A model generated the notes under the pieces. That model searched no databases, was not told the DNA's origin, and saw only the letters and a list, made by a program, of their open reading frames with translations. A program made the translations under genes and the position numbers. DNA of 64,000 nucleotides from JBHJGP01 sp050331695 (lineage in GTDB: Bacteria > Pseudomonadota > Alphaproteobacteria > Geminicoccales > Geminicoccaceae): assembly GCA_050331695.1 (NCBI GenBank), contig JBHJGP010000013.1, forward strand, positions 124,001 to 188,000, written 5' to 3'. Positions 1 to 7,030 of the stretch are shown one piece after another; position 1 is the stretch's first letter, and every line of letters begins with the position of its first letter.

Positions 1-656
1 GTTTGGATAGCTCATCGATCACCAAGGCGTTGGTTTCGGGCGAGGCATTTCCCCCCACCTTGCGCGATGAGCTGCGGCATGAGCATGGGATCGAGGCGTT
101 CGAGTGTTACGCCACGGCCGATGTCGGCTTGATCGGTTACGAGACCTCGGCCCGCGAAGGGTTGGTCGTCGACGAAGCCGTCCTTTTGGAGATCGTCCGG
201 CCCGGTACCGATGATCCCGTGCCGGAAGGCGAGGTGGGGGAGGTGGTGGTCACCACCTTCAATCCTGACTACCCGCTGATCCGTTACGGCACCGGTGATC
301 TGTCGATGGTCATGGCCGGCGAAAGTCCCTGCGGCAGGACCAATGTCCGGATCAAGGGTTGGATGGGACGGGCGGACCAATCAGCCAAGGTGCGCGGCAT
401 GTTCGTCCATCCCAGTCAGATGCGCGAAATCACGGTCAAGCACAGCGAGATCCGGCGGCTGCGGCTGGAGGTTAGCCGCGACGCGGATCAGGACGCCCTG
501 GTGCTGAAGGTCGAAACGCCCTTCCAGGATGCCCGGCTGGGTGAGGCGATTTCGTCCAGCATGCGTGCCGTCACCGGTCTCAGGAGTGAGGTCGAGCTGG
601 TCGCCTGTGACAGTTTGCCCAACGACGGCAAGGTCATCGACGACAAACGTGGCTGA
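1..656 (+). CDS. PaaK-like AMP-forming CoA ligase, C-terminal part
   Basis: This is the 3' end of an adenylate-forming ligase of the phenylacetate-CoA ligase type; about 218 codons remain and the true start lies before the window. Such enzymes activate an aromatic or other carboxylic acid as acyl-AMP and pass it to coenzyme A in the cytoplasm. The visible part carries the family hallmarks: an FECYATADVGLIGYE segment, RYGTGDLS at the hinge and the RIKGWMGRADQ...GMFVHP block of the mobile C-terminal domain. The stop codon overlaps the GTG start of ccmA by 8 nt, so the two are probably co-transcribed. The real substrate cannot be told. Ligases of this subgroup often sit beside branched-chain amino-acid-type ABC transporters, which could lie upstream. 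Confidence 0.85.
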   Translation, partial: LDSSSITKALVSGEAFPPTLRDELRHEHGIEAFECYATADVGLIGYETSAREGLVVDEAVLLEIVRPGTDDPVPEGEVGEVVVTTFNPDYPLIRYGTGDLSMVMAGESPCGRTNVRIKGWMGRADQSAKVRGMFVHPSQMREITVKHSEIRRLRLEVSRDADQDALVLKVETPFQDARLGEAISSSMRAVTGLRSEVELVACDSLPNDGKVIDDKRG

Positions 657-1263
657 ACCCGAATTTCTTCAGGCGCGCGGTCTCACCTGCCGGCGCGGCG
701 GTCGTATGGTCATCGACGGGTTATCGTTCGAGGTCAGGGCCGGCGAAGCGCTGAGCGTCAGCGGCCCCAACGGGTCCGGTAAATCGACCTTGCTGCGCCT
801 GCTCGCCGGTCTGGTCGAGCTTGACCGGGGATCTTTTGTCCTCAAGGGAAGCACGCTCGAGGATCCAGCGAGCTTGCGCCAGGAACTGGTCTATTTGGGC
901 CATGCCGATGCCGTGAAAGACAGTCTTGATGTTCGCCAGAACGTGACGGTTCAGGCGGGTTTGCTTGGCGGATCGGGCAGTATCGACCGGGCCCTCGGCA
1001 CATTTGGCCTCGATCCCATCCACGATCTGCCGGCGCGCTATTTGTCGTCGGGTCAGCGTCGCCGCGTCGCGCTTTGCCGTCTGGTGACCTGCGCGCGGCC
1101 GCTTTGGCTTTTGGACGAACCGGCGGTCGGTTTGGACAGGGCCAATCGCCAGACCTTGGAAACGCTCGTCACCGGTCACCTGGATCGCGGTGGCGCCGTT
1201 GTGCTGGCGAGCCACGGCGACCTGGTGATCGCCGGCGCGCACGGTCTCTCACTCGGCCGATGA
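649..1263 (+). CDS. ccmA: Cytochrome c biogenesis ATP-binding protein CcmA
   Basis: This 204-residue ABC ATPase should be the cytoplasmic motor of the CcmAB(CD) complex, which releases holo-CcmE during type I cytochrome c maturation. The Walker A motif GPNGSGKST is at about residues 39-47, the signature LSSGQRRR at about 131 and Walker B LWLLDEP at about 151. Its short length matches CcmA rather than a general ABC ATPase. The GTG start at 649 was chosen because upstream in-frame sequence is the antisense-free coding end of the ligase and homologues start close to this point. Its last bases overlap ccmB as ATGA. The assignment rests mostly on the CcmB partner that follows. Confidence 0.88.
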   Translation: MAEPEFLQARGLTCRRGGRMVIDGLSFEVRAGEALSVSGPNGSGKSTLLRLLAGLVELDRGSFVLKGSTLEDPASLRQELVYLGHADAVKDSLDVRQNVTVQAGLLGGSGSIDRALGTFGLDPIHDLPARYLSSGQRRRVALCRLVTCARPLWLLDEPAVGLDRANRQTLETLVTGHLDRGGAVVLASHGDLVIAGAHGLSLGR

Positions 1264-1925
1264 CGATATTCGTGCGTTTTTTCTGGCGGGAGTGGCTCCT
1301 GATCGTGCGCGGCGGCGGTCAAGCGCTCCAAGGGGTCCTGTTCTTCCTCTTGGCCCTGTCCTTGTTTCCCCTCGGGGTCGGCCCCTCACCGGAGGTTCTC
1401 CAGCGGCTGGGCGTTGGCGTTATCTGGGTGCTGGCGTTGTTCGCCGTGATGATCAATCTGGATCAGATGTACAGCGCCGATGCCGCTGACGGATCACTGG
1501 ATCTGATGGCAATGTCACCGATGCCGCTTGAACTTCTAGTGCTCGCCAAGGCATTCGCCCACTGGCTTGCCAGCGGCTTCCTCCTGAGCCTGTTCTCGCC
1601 GGTCCTGGCAGTCATGATGGGTCTTCCGGGGGAGGCGGTGCGGGCGCTGCCATTGGCTCTTCTGTTGGGGACCCCGACACTGACGCTGATCGGCTCGATC
1701 GGTGCTGCGCTTCTCATCCGGTCCCGGCAGGGCGGCGTCCTTTTGGCATTGATCGTGCTGCCATTGTTCATCCCGGTCATGATCATGGGTGTTTCGGTTG
1801 TGGATGCCCGGGTGATGGGGCTGGATGCCGGCGCACCGTTGCTGTTGCTTGGCGCCATGTTGCTGGCCGCGGTCGCATTGACGCCGTTCGCCACCGCCAT
1901 GGCGCTCAGGCTTTCGCTCGGCTAA
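1260..1925 (+). CDS. ccmB: Cytochrome c biogenesis membrane protein CcmB
   Basis: CcmB is the integral membrane subunit working with CcmA. The 221 residues are mostly hydrophobic, with about six predicted membrane segments. The family-specific stretch around residues 55-90, where a WVLALFAVM segment is followed by a DGSLDLMAMSPMPLE motif, is clearly CcmB. The ATG at 1260 sits in an ATGA overlap with ccmA. In most proteobacteria ccmC and ccmD follow directly. Here the next gene is on the other strand, so ccmC must be elsewhere or absent. The cytochrome c' at 6567 is a possible client of this pathway. Confidence 0.92.
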   Translation: MTIFVRFFWREWLLIVRGGGQALQGVLFFLLALSLFPLGVGPSPEVLQRLGVGVIWVLALFAVMINLDQMYSADAADGSLDLMAMSPMPLELLVLAKAFAHWLASGFLLSLFSPVLAVMMGLPGEAVRALPLALLLGTPTLTLIGSIGAALLIRSRQGGVLLALIVLPLFIPVMIMGVSVVDARVMGLDAGAPLLLLGAMLLAAVALTPFATAMALRLSLG

Positions 1926-1959
1926 CCGCCGGCACCGCGCATCGGAGAAGCGGACGGGC

Positions 1960-2205
1960 TCAGGAAACCTCGGTTTTCGAGGAACCCCGGCTATTGATCG
2001 TACCTTCGGCCGCGTAGGTGACGAGCAACTGATCCAGCGGTGTCTCCGGATTTTCGGTCGTAACCCGCTCGATGATCCGGGCCAGATCGTGAAGCTTGAG
2101 CTCCAAGGCTCCGTGCTTCGTTCTGATGGACCGGAGCAGACGCGCGGCGACGAGCATCAGCTCGCGGGCACGAGCCACCTCAGCCGAATCCGGATCGTTT
2201 CCCAT
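1960..2205 (-). CDS. Small hypothetical protein, about 81 aa
   Basis: I do not recognise this family. The frame stays open upstream to an ATG at 2289, but an ATG at 2205 has a good CAGGAG Shine-Dalgarno 9 nt away, and the longer version would place the operator-like repeats of 2263-2284 inside the coding region. I therefore prefer 2205. The product is charged and probably helical (an ARELMLVAARLLRSI segment, then a KLHDLARIIERV segment), has no signal peptide or membrane segment, and ends in a polar tail. It is divergent from the TetR gene at 2399 and shares its control region, so it is a likely target of that regulator. Confidence 0.55.
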   Translation of the reverse strand: MGNDPDSAEVARARELMLVAARLLRSIRTKHGALELKLHDLARIIERVTTENPETPLDQLLVTYAAEGTINSRGSSKTEVS

Positions 2206-2262
2206 CACCAACATCTCCTGATCGTTTGTCTGCTCAGCGTGATCGTCGGCTTCATAAACGAA

Positions 2263-2378
2263 TTCATTGAATGCGTTCATTGAATACATTGCAGACCAGC
2301 CATGCAGATTCGCGACTGACCAAAGCGCTTTGGATCGGAGATCATGAGCGTGCCCCCAAAATTAACTGGTTCATTGAA
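2263..2378. promoter_or_regulatory. Three TTCATTGAA repeats between divergent genes
   Basis: The nonamer TTCATTGAA, a perfect 4-bp dyad around a central T, occurs at 2263-2271, 2276-2284 and 2370-2378. The first two are 13 bp apart and lie 58 bp and more upstream of the small minus-strand gene. The third ends 20 bp before the tetR start. This arrangement fits an operator set by which the TetR-family protein controls itself and the divergent gene. Binding is inferred, not shown. Confidence 0.5.
2320..2333. promoter_or_regulatory. Perfect 14-bp palindrome CCAAAGCGCTTTGG
   Basis: A perfect 14-bp palindrome lies midway in the same divergent intergenic region, 65 bp before the tetR start. TetR-family operators are often palindromes of this size, so this is an alternative or additional binding site to the TTCATTGAA boxes. 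Confidence 0.35.
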
Positions 2379-2398
2379 CGCCGATGCATCGGAGAATA

Positions 2399-3031
2399 AT
2401 GGCAACGGACATTCAACCGACATCGTCACAACGCGACGGTCGGCGCCAACGTCAGAAGCGTGAAACCTATGCGCGGATTCTAAGCGCCGCGCGCGATCTG
2501 TTCGCGCTCCAGGGCTTTGAGCCCACGACGATCAAACAGATCGCTGATGCCTCGGATGTGGCTGCCGGTACCGTCATCACGCATTTCGGCTCGAAGGCCG
2601 AGTTGCTTATGGTGCTATTAGACGATCTCAATGAACGGCAGCTGAATTTCGTCCATTCTACACTACCTGAAGGCGGACAGGTTTTGGATCGGCTCTGCCA
2701 CGTCTTCGGAGTCTACTACCGTTTCGATCTGGAGCAGCCGTCCCTCGCGTCCGCGGTCCTGTCCTACAGCTGGGTCTGGCCCGAACAGACGGAACGGCGG
2801 ATGCGGGCCAAGTTCGCTCCCGGAGACGAGTTGGTGCGATCGATATTGCGGACCGGGATCGACAAGGGCGAAATCAAGCCGGACGCCAATCTTCCGCTCG
2901 CGGCGTCGATGATGTTTGCGCTCTATACCCGAACCATGCGCGCGGGCATCTTCGACCATGCGACGCCCGATCAATGTCTGGACATCCTGCGCCCCCAACT
3001 ATCGCTTATCGTCGACGGCCTGAAGCCTTGA
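2399..3031 (+). CDS. TetR/AcrR family transcriptional regulator
   Basis: The protein is 210 residues long, typical for TetR. The N-terminal helix-turn-helix is clear (ILSAARDLFALQGFE at about residues 26-40, then TTIKQIADASDVAAGTVITH). The C-terminal ligand-binding domain is not of a type I can name. The ATG at 2399 has GGAGA 6 nt upstream; an earlier ATG at 2384 has no such site. It is divergent from the small gene at 1960-2205 and probably represses it and itself through the repeats at 2263-2378. The inducer is unknown. Confidence 0.9.
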   Translation: MATDIQPTSSQRDGRRQRQKRETYARILSAARDLFALQGFEPTTIKQIADASDVAAGTVITHFGSKAELLMVLLDDLNERQLNFVHSTLPEGGQVLDRLCHVFGVYYRFDLEQPSLASAVLSYSWVWPEQTERRMRAKFAPGDELVRSILRTGIDKGEIKPDANLPLAASMMFALYTRTMRAGIFDHATPDQCLDILRPQLSLIVDGLKP

Positions 3032-3041
3032 AGTCGCCGTT

Positions 3042-3809
3042 TTACTCTCGGAGCGCTCGATCCAAAGCTCGCGAAAACCGTTCCGGCTGCTCGGCGTGGA
3101 CCCAATGGCCGGCATCGGCGATTCTTTCGACGTGGCAATCCGTAAAGAGTTCACCCAAGGCCTGCTCGCCGCGGTCGTCGACGTAAGCCGAGTTTGCACC
3201 AGTGATGACGCGAGTGGGCAGGGAACACGTGGCACCGGCGGCAGGAAAACCAGACAGTGCATCCATATTGCTGGCAAGCGACTCCAAATTCAGCCGCCAG
3301 CGATAGCCCTCACCGTCTTTCATGAGATTGGTCATCAGGAACGCCCGGATGGCCTTATCCCCGATCCGTTGCTCGAGCGCGCGGTCGACCTCGCTTCTGG
3401 ACTCCATCCGCGCCAAATCCAGCCCGGTCATCGCGTCGATGAAATCCGCGTGGGTATGATCGTAGGCCACCGGCGCGATATCGACGACGATCAGCCGGTC
3501 GAGCCGAGGTTCGCCGTTCAGCGCTAAGACCATGGCCGCCTTGCCGCCCATGCTGTGGCCCAAAAGCGTGACCGCATCGAGCTCGAGGTCGTTCAGAAGG
3601 CCGGCAACGTCGCCGGCCATGGCCTCGTAGGTGTGGGTACTGGACCAGGGCGAGGCGCCGTGATTGCGCAGATCGACGGTGATCACCCGGCGCTGCTCGG
3701 CCAAGGCCTTCGCGTGGCTCGTCCAGTTGCGCTGGGAACCGAACAGGCCGTGCAAGATCACGAGCGGCGCCCCGGCACCTTTGTCCTCGAAAGCCAGGTC
3801 GAGGCTCAT
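3042..3809 (-). CDS. Alpha/beta-hydrolase, YbfF-like esterase
   Basis: This is a 255-residue cytosolic alpha/beta-hydrolase. The oxyanion-hole region is LHGLFGSQRNW near residue 20, the nucleophile elbow is GHSMGG at about residue 90, and the catalytic histidine is in GHWVHAEQP near the C-terminus, the pattern of the YbfF/PHA-depolymerase-like esterase group. The ATG at 3809 overlaps the stop of the upstream YcaQ-like gene as ATGA, which decides it over an ATG 15 nt earlier. The substrate is not known; YbfF-type enzymes hydrolyse short acyl-CoA and small ester substrates. Confidence 0.85.
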   Translation of the reverse strand: MSLDLAFEDKGAGAPLVILHGLFGSQRNWTSHAKALAEQRRVITVDLRNHGASPWSSTHTYEAMAGDVAGLLNDLELDAVTLLGHSMGGKAAMVLALNGEPRLDRLIVVDIAPVAYDHTHADFIDAMTGLDLARMESRSEVDRALEQRIGDKAIRAFLMTNLMKDGEGYRWRLNLESLASNMDALSGFPAAGATCSLPTRVITGANSAYVDDRGEQALGELFTDCHVERIADAGHWVHAEQPERFSRALDRALRE

Positions 3810-4993
3810 GACGCCGTTCTCCACACCACATCATCAAGGTCGCAAAACCGGCGCAGGCGATCGAGCTCCTGGTCGAGGCGGGCGGCTCGGGCCTTGCTGC
3901 GTCGAACCCAGGGCTCCCACCACAGGCCCTGAACCACCAACAGACCGGCCCCGCGCTCAGCCTTGATGTCGATCCTGCCGACCAACCGGTCGCCCTCCAG
4001 GATCGCGAACACGTAGTAGCCATAGCGGCGTTTGGCGGCCGGCACGAACACTTCGATGCGGTAATCGAAACCGAACAGGTGGAGCAGCCTGCGCCGGTCG
4101 CGGAGCAACGGATCGAAGGGGTTGAGGATTCGTAGCCGGCCGCAAGGTGCCTCGGCTTCCCCAAGGCGATCGGCGAGGTCGGCGCGGGCGAAAAGCTGCC
4201 TTCTCTGACCATCGCCGACACCCTCGACCGCAGCCGCGATGACCCCGTCTCCGCGGTTTTGCTCGCACCAGACCTTGGCCTCTTCGGCCGTGACCAGATC
4301 CCAGAACCCGGCGATCTCGCCCGGTGTCGCGAAGACCAGGCGCTCGAGCGCCGAGCGGCAGGCCCAGTCGACGAACGCCTCTTGACTGGGCTCGGCCGCG
4401 AGGATGGTCGGATCGACCACCCGTTCGGTGAGATCATAGACTTTTTGAAAGCCCTCCCGACGCGCGACCGCGAGGCGACCCGTTCGCCAGAGAAACTCGA
4501 GCGCCACCTTGGCCGGATGCCAATTCCACCAACCGGGTTCCTGGCGGTCCTGGCTCGGGTTGAGGTCCCGGGCGCGGGTTGGTCCTTTCGTCGTTATGTG
4601 GCGCACGACGGCTTCGAGTTCCGCCTCGAACGCGGCACCGATCCGGCCCCGCCACTGCTCGCGCAGTCTGTTTTGCTCCCGAACGAAGCGGTGGCGCCAA
4701 TAGGGGTAATAGCGGGTCGGGATGATCGAGGCGTCATGGGTCCAGTTCTCGAACAGGCTGCGTACGCGTTCATGCAGGCGCGCCAGATGGCGAGGGTGGT
4801 AGTGGCGGCTCCGGGCGAACAAGATCATGTGGTGGGCTCGGGCCACGGTGTTGATGCTGTCGATCTGGACGAAGCCCAACGTCTCGATCCGGCCAAGAAG
4901 ATCCGCCAGCGTTTCGCGCCCCGCGGGCGGTGTCGCAAGACCGTGGGTGGCAAGGATCTGGGCTCTTGCTTGATCCGCCGACACGATGAGCAC
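3806..4993 (-). CDS. YcaQ/AlkX-like winged-helix DNA glycosylase
   Basis: The 395-residue protein belongs to the HTH_42 (formerly DUF1006) family, which includes the DNA interstrand-crosslink glycosylases AlkZ and YcaQ (AlkX). The segment VQIDSINTVARAHH at about residues 30-43 contains Q-I-D, matching the QxD catalytic motif of the YcaQ branch. A WNWHPAK motif and a conserved FGFDYRIEVFVPAAKRRYGY stretch are also typical. I take the GTG at 4993, which has GAGGAG upstream; the open frame extends 30 codons further without homologous sequence. It is coupled to the hydrolase by an ATGA overlap. The likely role is removal of bulky or crosslinking N-alkyl lesions. Confidence 0.85.
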   Translation of the reverse strand: MLIVSADQARAQILATHGLATPPAGRETLADLLGRIETLGFVQIDSINTVARAHHMILFARSRHYHPRHLARLHERVRSLFENWTHDASIIPTRYYPYWRHRFVREQNRLREQWRGRIGAAFEAELEAVVRHITTKGPTRARDLNPSQDRQEPGWWNWHPAKVALEFLWRTGRLAVARREGFQKVYDLTERVVDPTILAAEPSQEAFVDWACRSALERLVFATPGEIAGFWDLVTAEEAKVWCEQNRGDGVIAAAVEGVGDGQRRQLFARADLADRLGEAEAPCGRLRILNPFDPLLRDRRRLLHLFGFDYRIEVFVPAAKRRYGYYVFAILEGDRLVGRIDIKAERGAGLLVVQGLWWEPWVRRSKARAARLDQELDRLRRFCDLDDVVWRTAS

Positions 4994-5089
4994 GTTCGTC
5001 CACTCTCCTCGATCTTGGCCGAAGCCGCTCGCACCGCAGGCGCTGGGAAAAGCGCCTTGACAGTCGGCCGGGTGCAACGTCAAAACAAT

Positions 5090-5151
5090 TAGGACTCATT
5101 TGGTCCTATTTAATTAAACCAGTTCTAAGGCGTCGGCGTTCTTAGACGCCG
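5090..5151. promoter_or_regulatory. Dyad-rich leader upstream of the iron-binding protein gene
   Basis: Three features lie in this AT-rich stretch before the gene at 5176. There is an inverted repeat TAGGAC-N7-GTCCTA (5090-5108), a palindrome TTTAATTAAA (5109-5118), and a hairpin CGGCGT-N6-ACGCCG (5134-5151) ending 13 nt before the AGGAGA ribosome-binding site. A TTGACA hexamer is at 5057-5062, but no good -10 follows. Regulation by iron (Fur, Irr or RirA type) would be expected for the downstream gene, yet none of the dyads is a consensus site I can name. Confidence 0.35.
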
Positions 5152-5175
5152 GTCGACCACGATGAGGAGAACACC

Positions 5176-6207
5176 TTGACCGTCAACCCCCGTTACGCCG
5201 TTGCCCTGATCTGCCTCGGCATGGGTGTCGCCAGTGTCGGCGCCGCGCAAGCCCAGGAGCTCAATCTGTACAGCTCCCGTCACTACGAGACCGATGAGGC
5301 TCTCTACGCGGAGTTTCAGGAGCAGACGGGCATCAAAATCAATCGGATCGAGGGTGAGGCCGATGAGCTGATTGAACGGATCAACGCCGAGGGCGCACGA
5401 AGCCCGGCCGACATCCTGATCACGGTCGACGCGGGCAGGCTCTGGCGAGCAGATCAGAACGATCTTTTTCAGCCCGTAAGCTCACCTTTGCTGGACGAGC
5501 GAATTCCGGCTGAACTCCGCCACCCGGACGGGCACTGGTTTGGCTTCTCTCAGCGGGCGCGGGTCATTGTCCACAATCCGGAAATCGTCGATGGCTCCCT
5601 GATCGCCAGCTATCAGGATTTAACGAAGCCTGAACTCGAAGGCCAAGTCTGCATTCGCTCGAGCACCAACATCTACAATCTCTCGCTCATGGCTTCGCTG
5701 ATCGAGCATTTGGGCGAAGAAGAGGCTCTCGCATGGGCCGAGGGTGTCGTGGCGAATTTCGCGCGTGACCCCGAGGGTAACGACACCGCCCAGATCAAGG
5801 CCGTGGCCGCAGGCGAATGCGGCATCACGCTGGTTAACAGCTACTACGTGGCGCGTCTGATGAACTCCGACGACCCCACCGACCAGGAGGTCGCCGACGC
5901 CGTCGAGGTGATCTTTCCCAACCAGGACGGCCGGGGAACTCACGTCAACATCTCGGGCGCGGGCGTTCTAGCGAACGCGCCAAACCGAGACGCGGCCGTC
6001 CAGTTTCTGGAATATCTCGCTCAGGATCAGGCCCAGCTTTATTTCGCCAACGGCAACAATGAGTATCCGGTGGTCGAGGCGGTCGACCCGGAAAATGAGG
6101 CGCTTGCTTCTTTGGGTGAGTTCAAGGCCGACACGCTCAATGTCGCCGTTCTCGGCCAGAACCAAGCGGACGCCCAGCGCCTGTTTGACAAAGCAGGCTG
6201 GCGTTGA
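5176..6207 (+). CDS. Periplasmic Fe(3+)-type ABC transporter binding protein
   Basis: This 343-residue protein is of the FutA/FbpA/IdiA class, periplasmic ferric-ion binding proteins of ABC importers. A Sec signal peptide ends at about residue 26 (AQA-QE). The mature part starts with LNLYSSRHYETDEALY and carries NSYYVARL near residue 220, the adjacent tyrosines that ligate iron in this family. The start is TTG at 5176 with AGGAGA 5 nt upstream. No permease or ATPase gene is adjacent, so the transporter partners must be encoded elsewhere. A structured region and terminator follow about 190 nt downstream. Confidence 0.88.
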   Translation: MTVNPRYAVALICLGMGVASVGAAQAQELNLYSSRHYETDEALYAEFQEQTGIKINRIEGEADELIERINAEGARSPADILITVDAGRLWRADQNDLFQPVSSPLLDERIPAELRHPDGHWFGFSQRARVIVHNPEIVDGSLIASYQDLTKPELEGQVCIRSSTNIYNLSLMASLIEHLGEEEALAWAEGVVANFARDPEGNDTAQIKAVAAGECGITLVNSYYVARLMNSDDPTDQEVADAVEVIFPNQDGRGTHVNISGAGVLANAPNRDAAVQFLEYLAQDQAQLYFANGNNEYPVVEAVDPENEALASLGEFKADTLNVAVLGQNQADAQRLFDKAGWR

Positions 6208-6289
6208 CCGGTCAACCTGCCACCAGCGGTTGGTGATTATCCACAAGAAATGACGCAAATAGTCATCCGATCGTCATGACCACAGAGCA

Positions 6290-6425
6290 GATAGCCCGTG
6301 CGTGGTCCGCCCACGCCAGGTCCTTCACGGTTTGCCAACCAAGTTTGGCGTGACCGCTGCGGTGAAGTGACCTTTGGAGACTCGTCCACTCGCACACTCG
6401 GGGCGCCGCAAGGCGCCCTTTTTTT
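6290..6425 (+). ncRNA. Candidate structured RNA of unknown family
   Basis: The 359-nt gap 6208-6566 has no convincing ORF but holds a compact run of pairings. Helix P1 pairs 6298-6305 with 6386-6395 (bulged), P2 pairs GGTC.TTCAC at 6319-6328 with GTGAA..GACC at 6362-6372, and P3 pairs GCCAA (6334-6338) with TTGGC (6345-6349). An intrinsic terminator at 6401-6425 closes the unit. GCGTGG (6300-6305) can alternatively pair with CCACGC at 6311-6316, which would exclude P1. This could be a small RNA, the 3' UTR of the iron-binding protein gene, or a regulatory leader. I could not match it to 6S, SRP, tmRNA or a known riboswitch. Confidence 0.4.
6401..6425 (+). terminator. Strong intrinsic terminator
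   Basis: A perfect 7-bp GC stem (GGGCGCC and GGCGCCC) closed by a GCAA tetraloop is followed by seven T residues. It would end either the transcript of the iron-binding protein gene or a separate small RNA, and it insulates the cytochrome c' gene. Confidence 0.9.
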
Positions 6426-6566
6426 CATTTCTTTTGGTCACCATCCTTCAATTGTCTCGTTTGCCCGAACGCTCTTGTGATCCTTTTGTCTCCGGTCCTG
6501 TGCTTGACAGGCGAGGGACGGCGGGGGATCGCTTTGCATTGTGTCGGTTTTATTCGGAGGACCCTG

Positions 6567-7022
6567 ATGACCCCCCGCGTTTTCGCTTGTCTGGCCTGTG
6601 CCCTTGGTTGCCTTGCCGTAACTCTTGCGATCGCCGTCGAGGCGGTTGCCGCGATTAAGTATCGGAAAGGCGTAATGCAGGGCGTTGGTTCCAACACCAA
6701 TGGCCTCGCCATGATCGTCAAAGACGAAGTCGAGTTTACGGATCACATGGAAACGCGCGCCCAAGCTCTGGCGCTTGCGGCCAATGTCGCACTTGCCGCG
6801 TTTGAACAGAATACGGACGGCGAAGGCGGTGAAGAAACGACGGCGAAAGCCGACATTTGGTCAGACTGGGACGATTTCAAAAGCAAGATGGAAGCGATGA
6901 GCGCCGAAGCCGACAAGCTGGTCGAGGTCGCTGCCTCCGGCGATACCGGCGCTGTCGGCGGACAGTTGGGCGAACTGGGTAAGACCTGTAAGGCCTGCCA
7001 CGACGACTACAGGACGAAGTAG
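6567..7022 (+). CDS. Cytochrome c'
   Basis: The 151-residue precursor has a signal peptide (cleavage around residues 27-29, VEAVAA) and a mature four-helix cytochrome c' fold. The haem site CKACHDDYR is at the extreme C-terminus, as in this family. The conserved N-terminal R-K-x-x-M motif (YRKGVMQGVG) is present. Cytochromes c' are periplasmic and bind NO and CO; a role in NO tolerance or electron transfer is usual. CGGAGG lies 6 nt before the ATG. It converges on the cytochrome b561 gene only 8 nt away, a pairing seen in many proteobacteria. Its maturation would need the Ccm system, of which ccmAB is in this window. Confidence 0.93.
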   Translation: MTPRVFACLACALGCLAVTLAIAVEAVAAIKYRKGVMQGVGSNTNGLAMIVKDEVEFTDHMETRAQALALAANVALAAFEQNTDGEGGEETTAKADIWSDWDDFKSKMEAMSAEADKLVEVAASGDTGAVGGQLGELGKTCKACHDDYRTK

Positions 7023-7030
7023 TCCATTCG

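Noticed and set aside
1966..1984. CCTCG-N5-CGAGG hairpin as terminator for ccmB
   Set aside because: It lies within the coding end of the opposite gene and has no T-run.
6290..6425. 6S, SRP or tmRNA identity for the structured region
   Set aside because: I could not match conserved sequence landmarks of these RNAs.
6208..6566. Replication origin suggested by one DnaA box
   Set aside because: Only one box, no AT-rich unwinding element and no dnaA, hemE or parAB neighbours.
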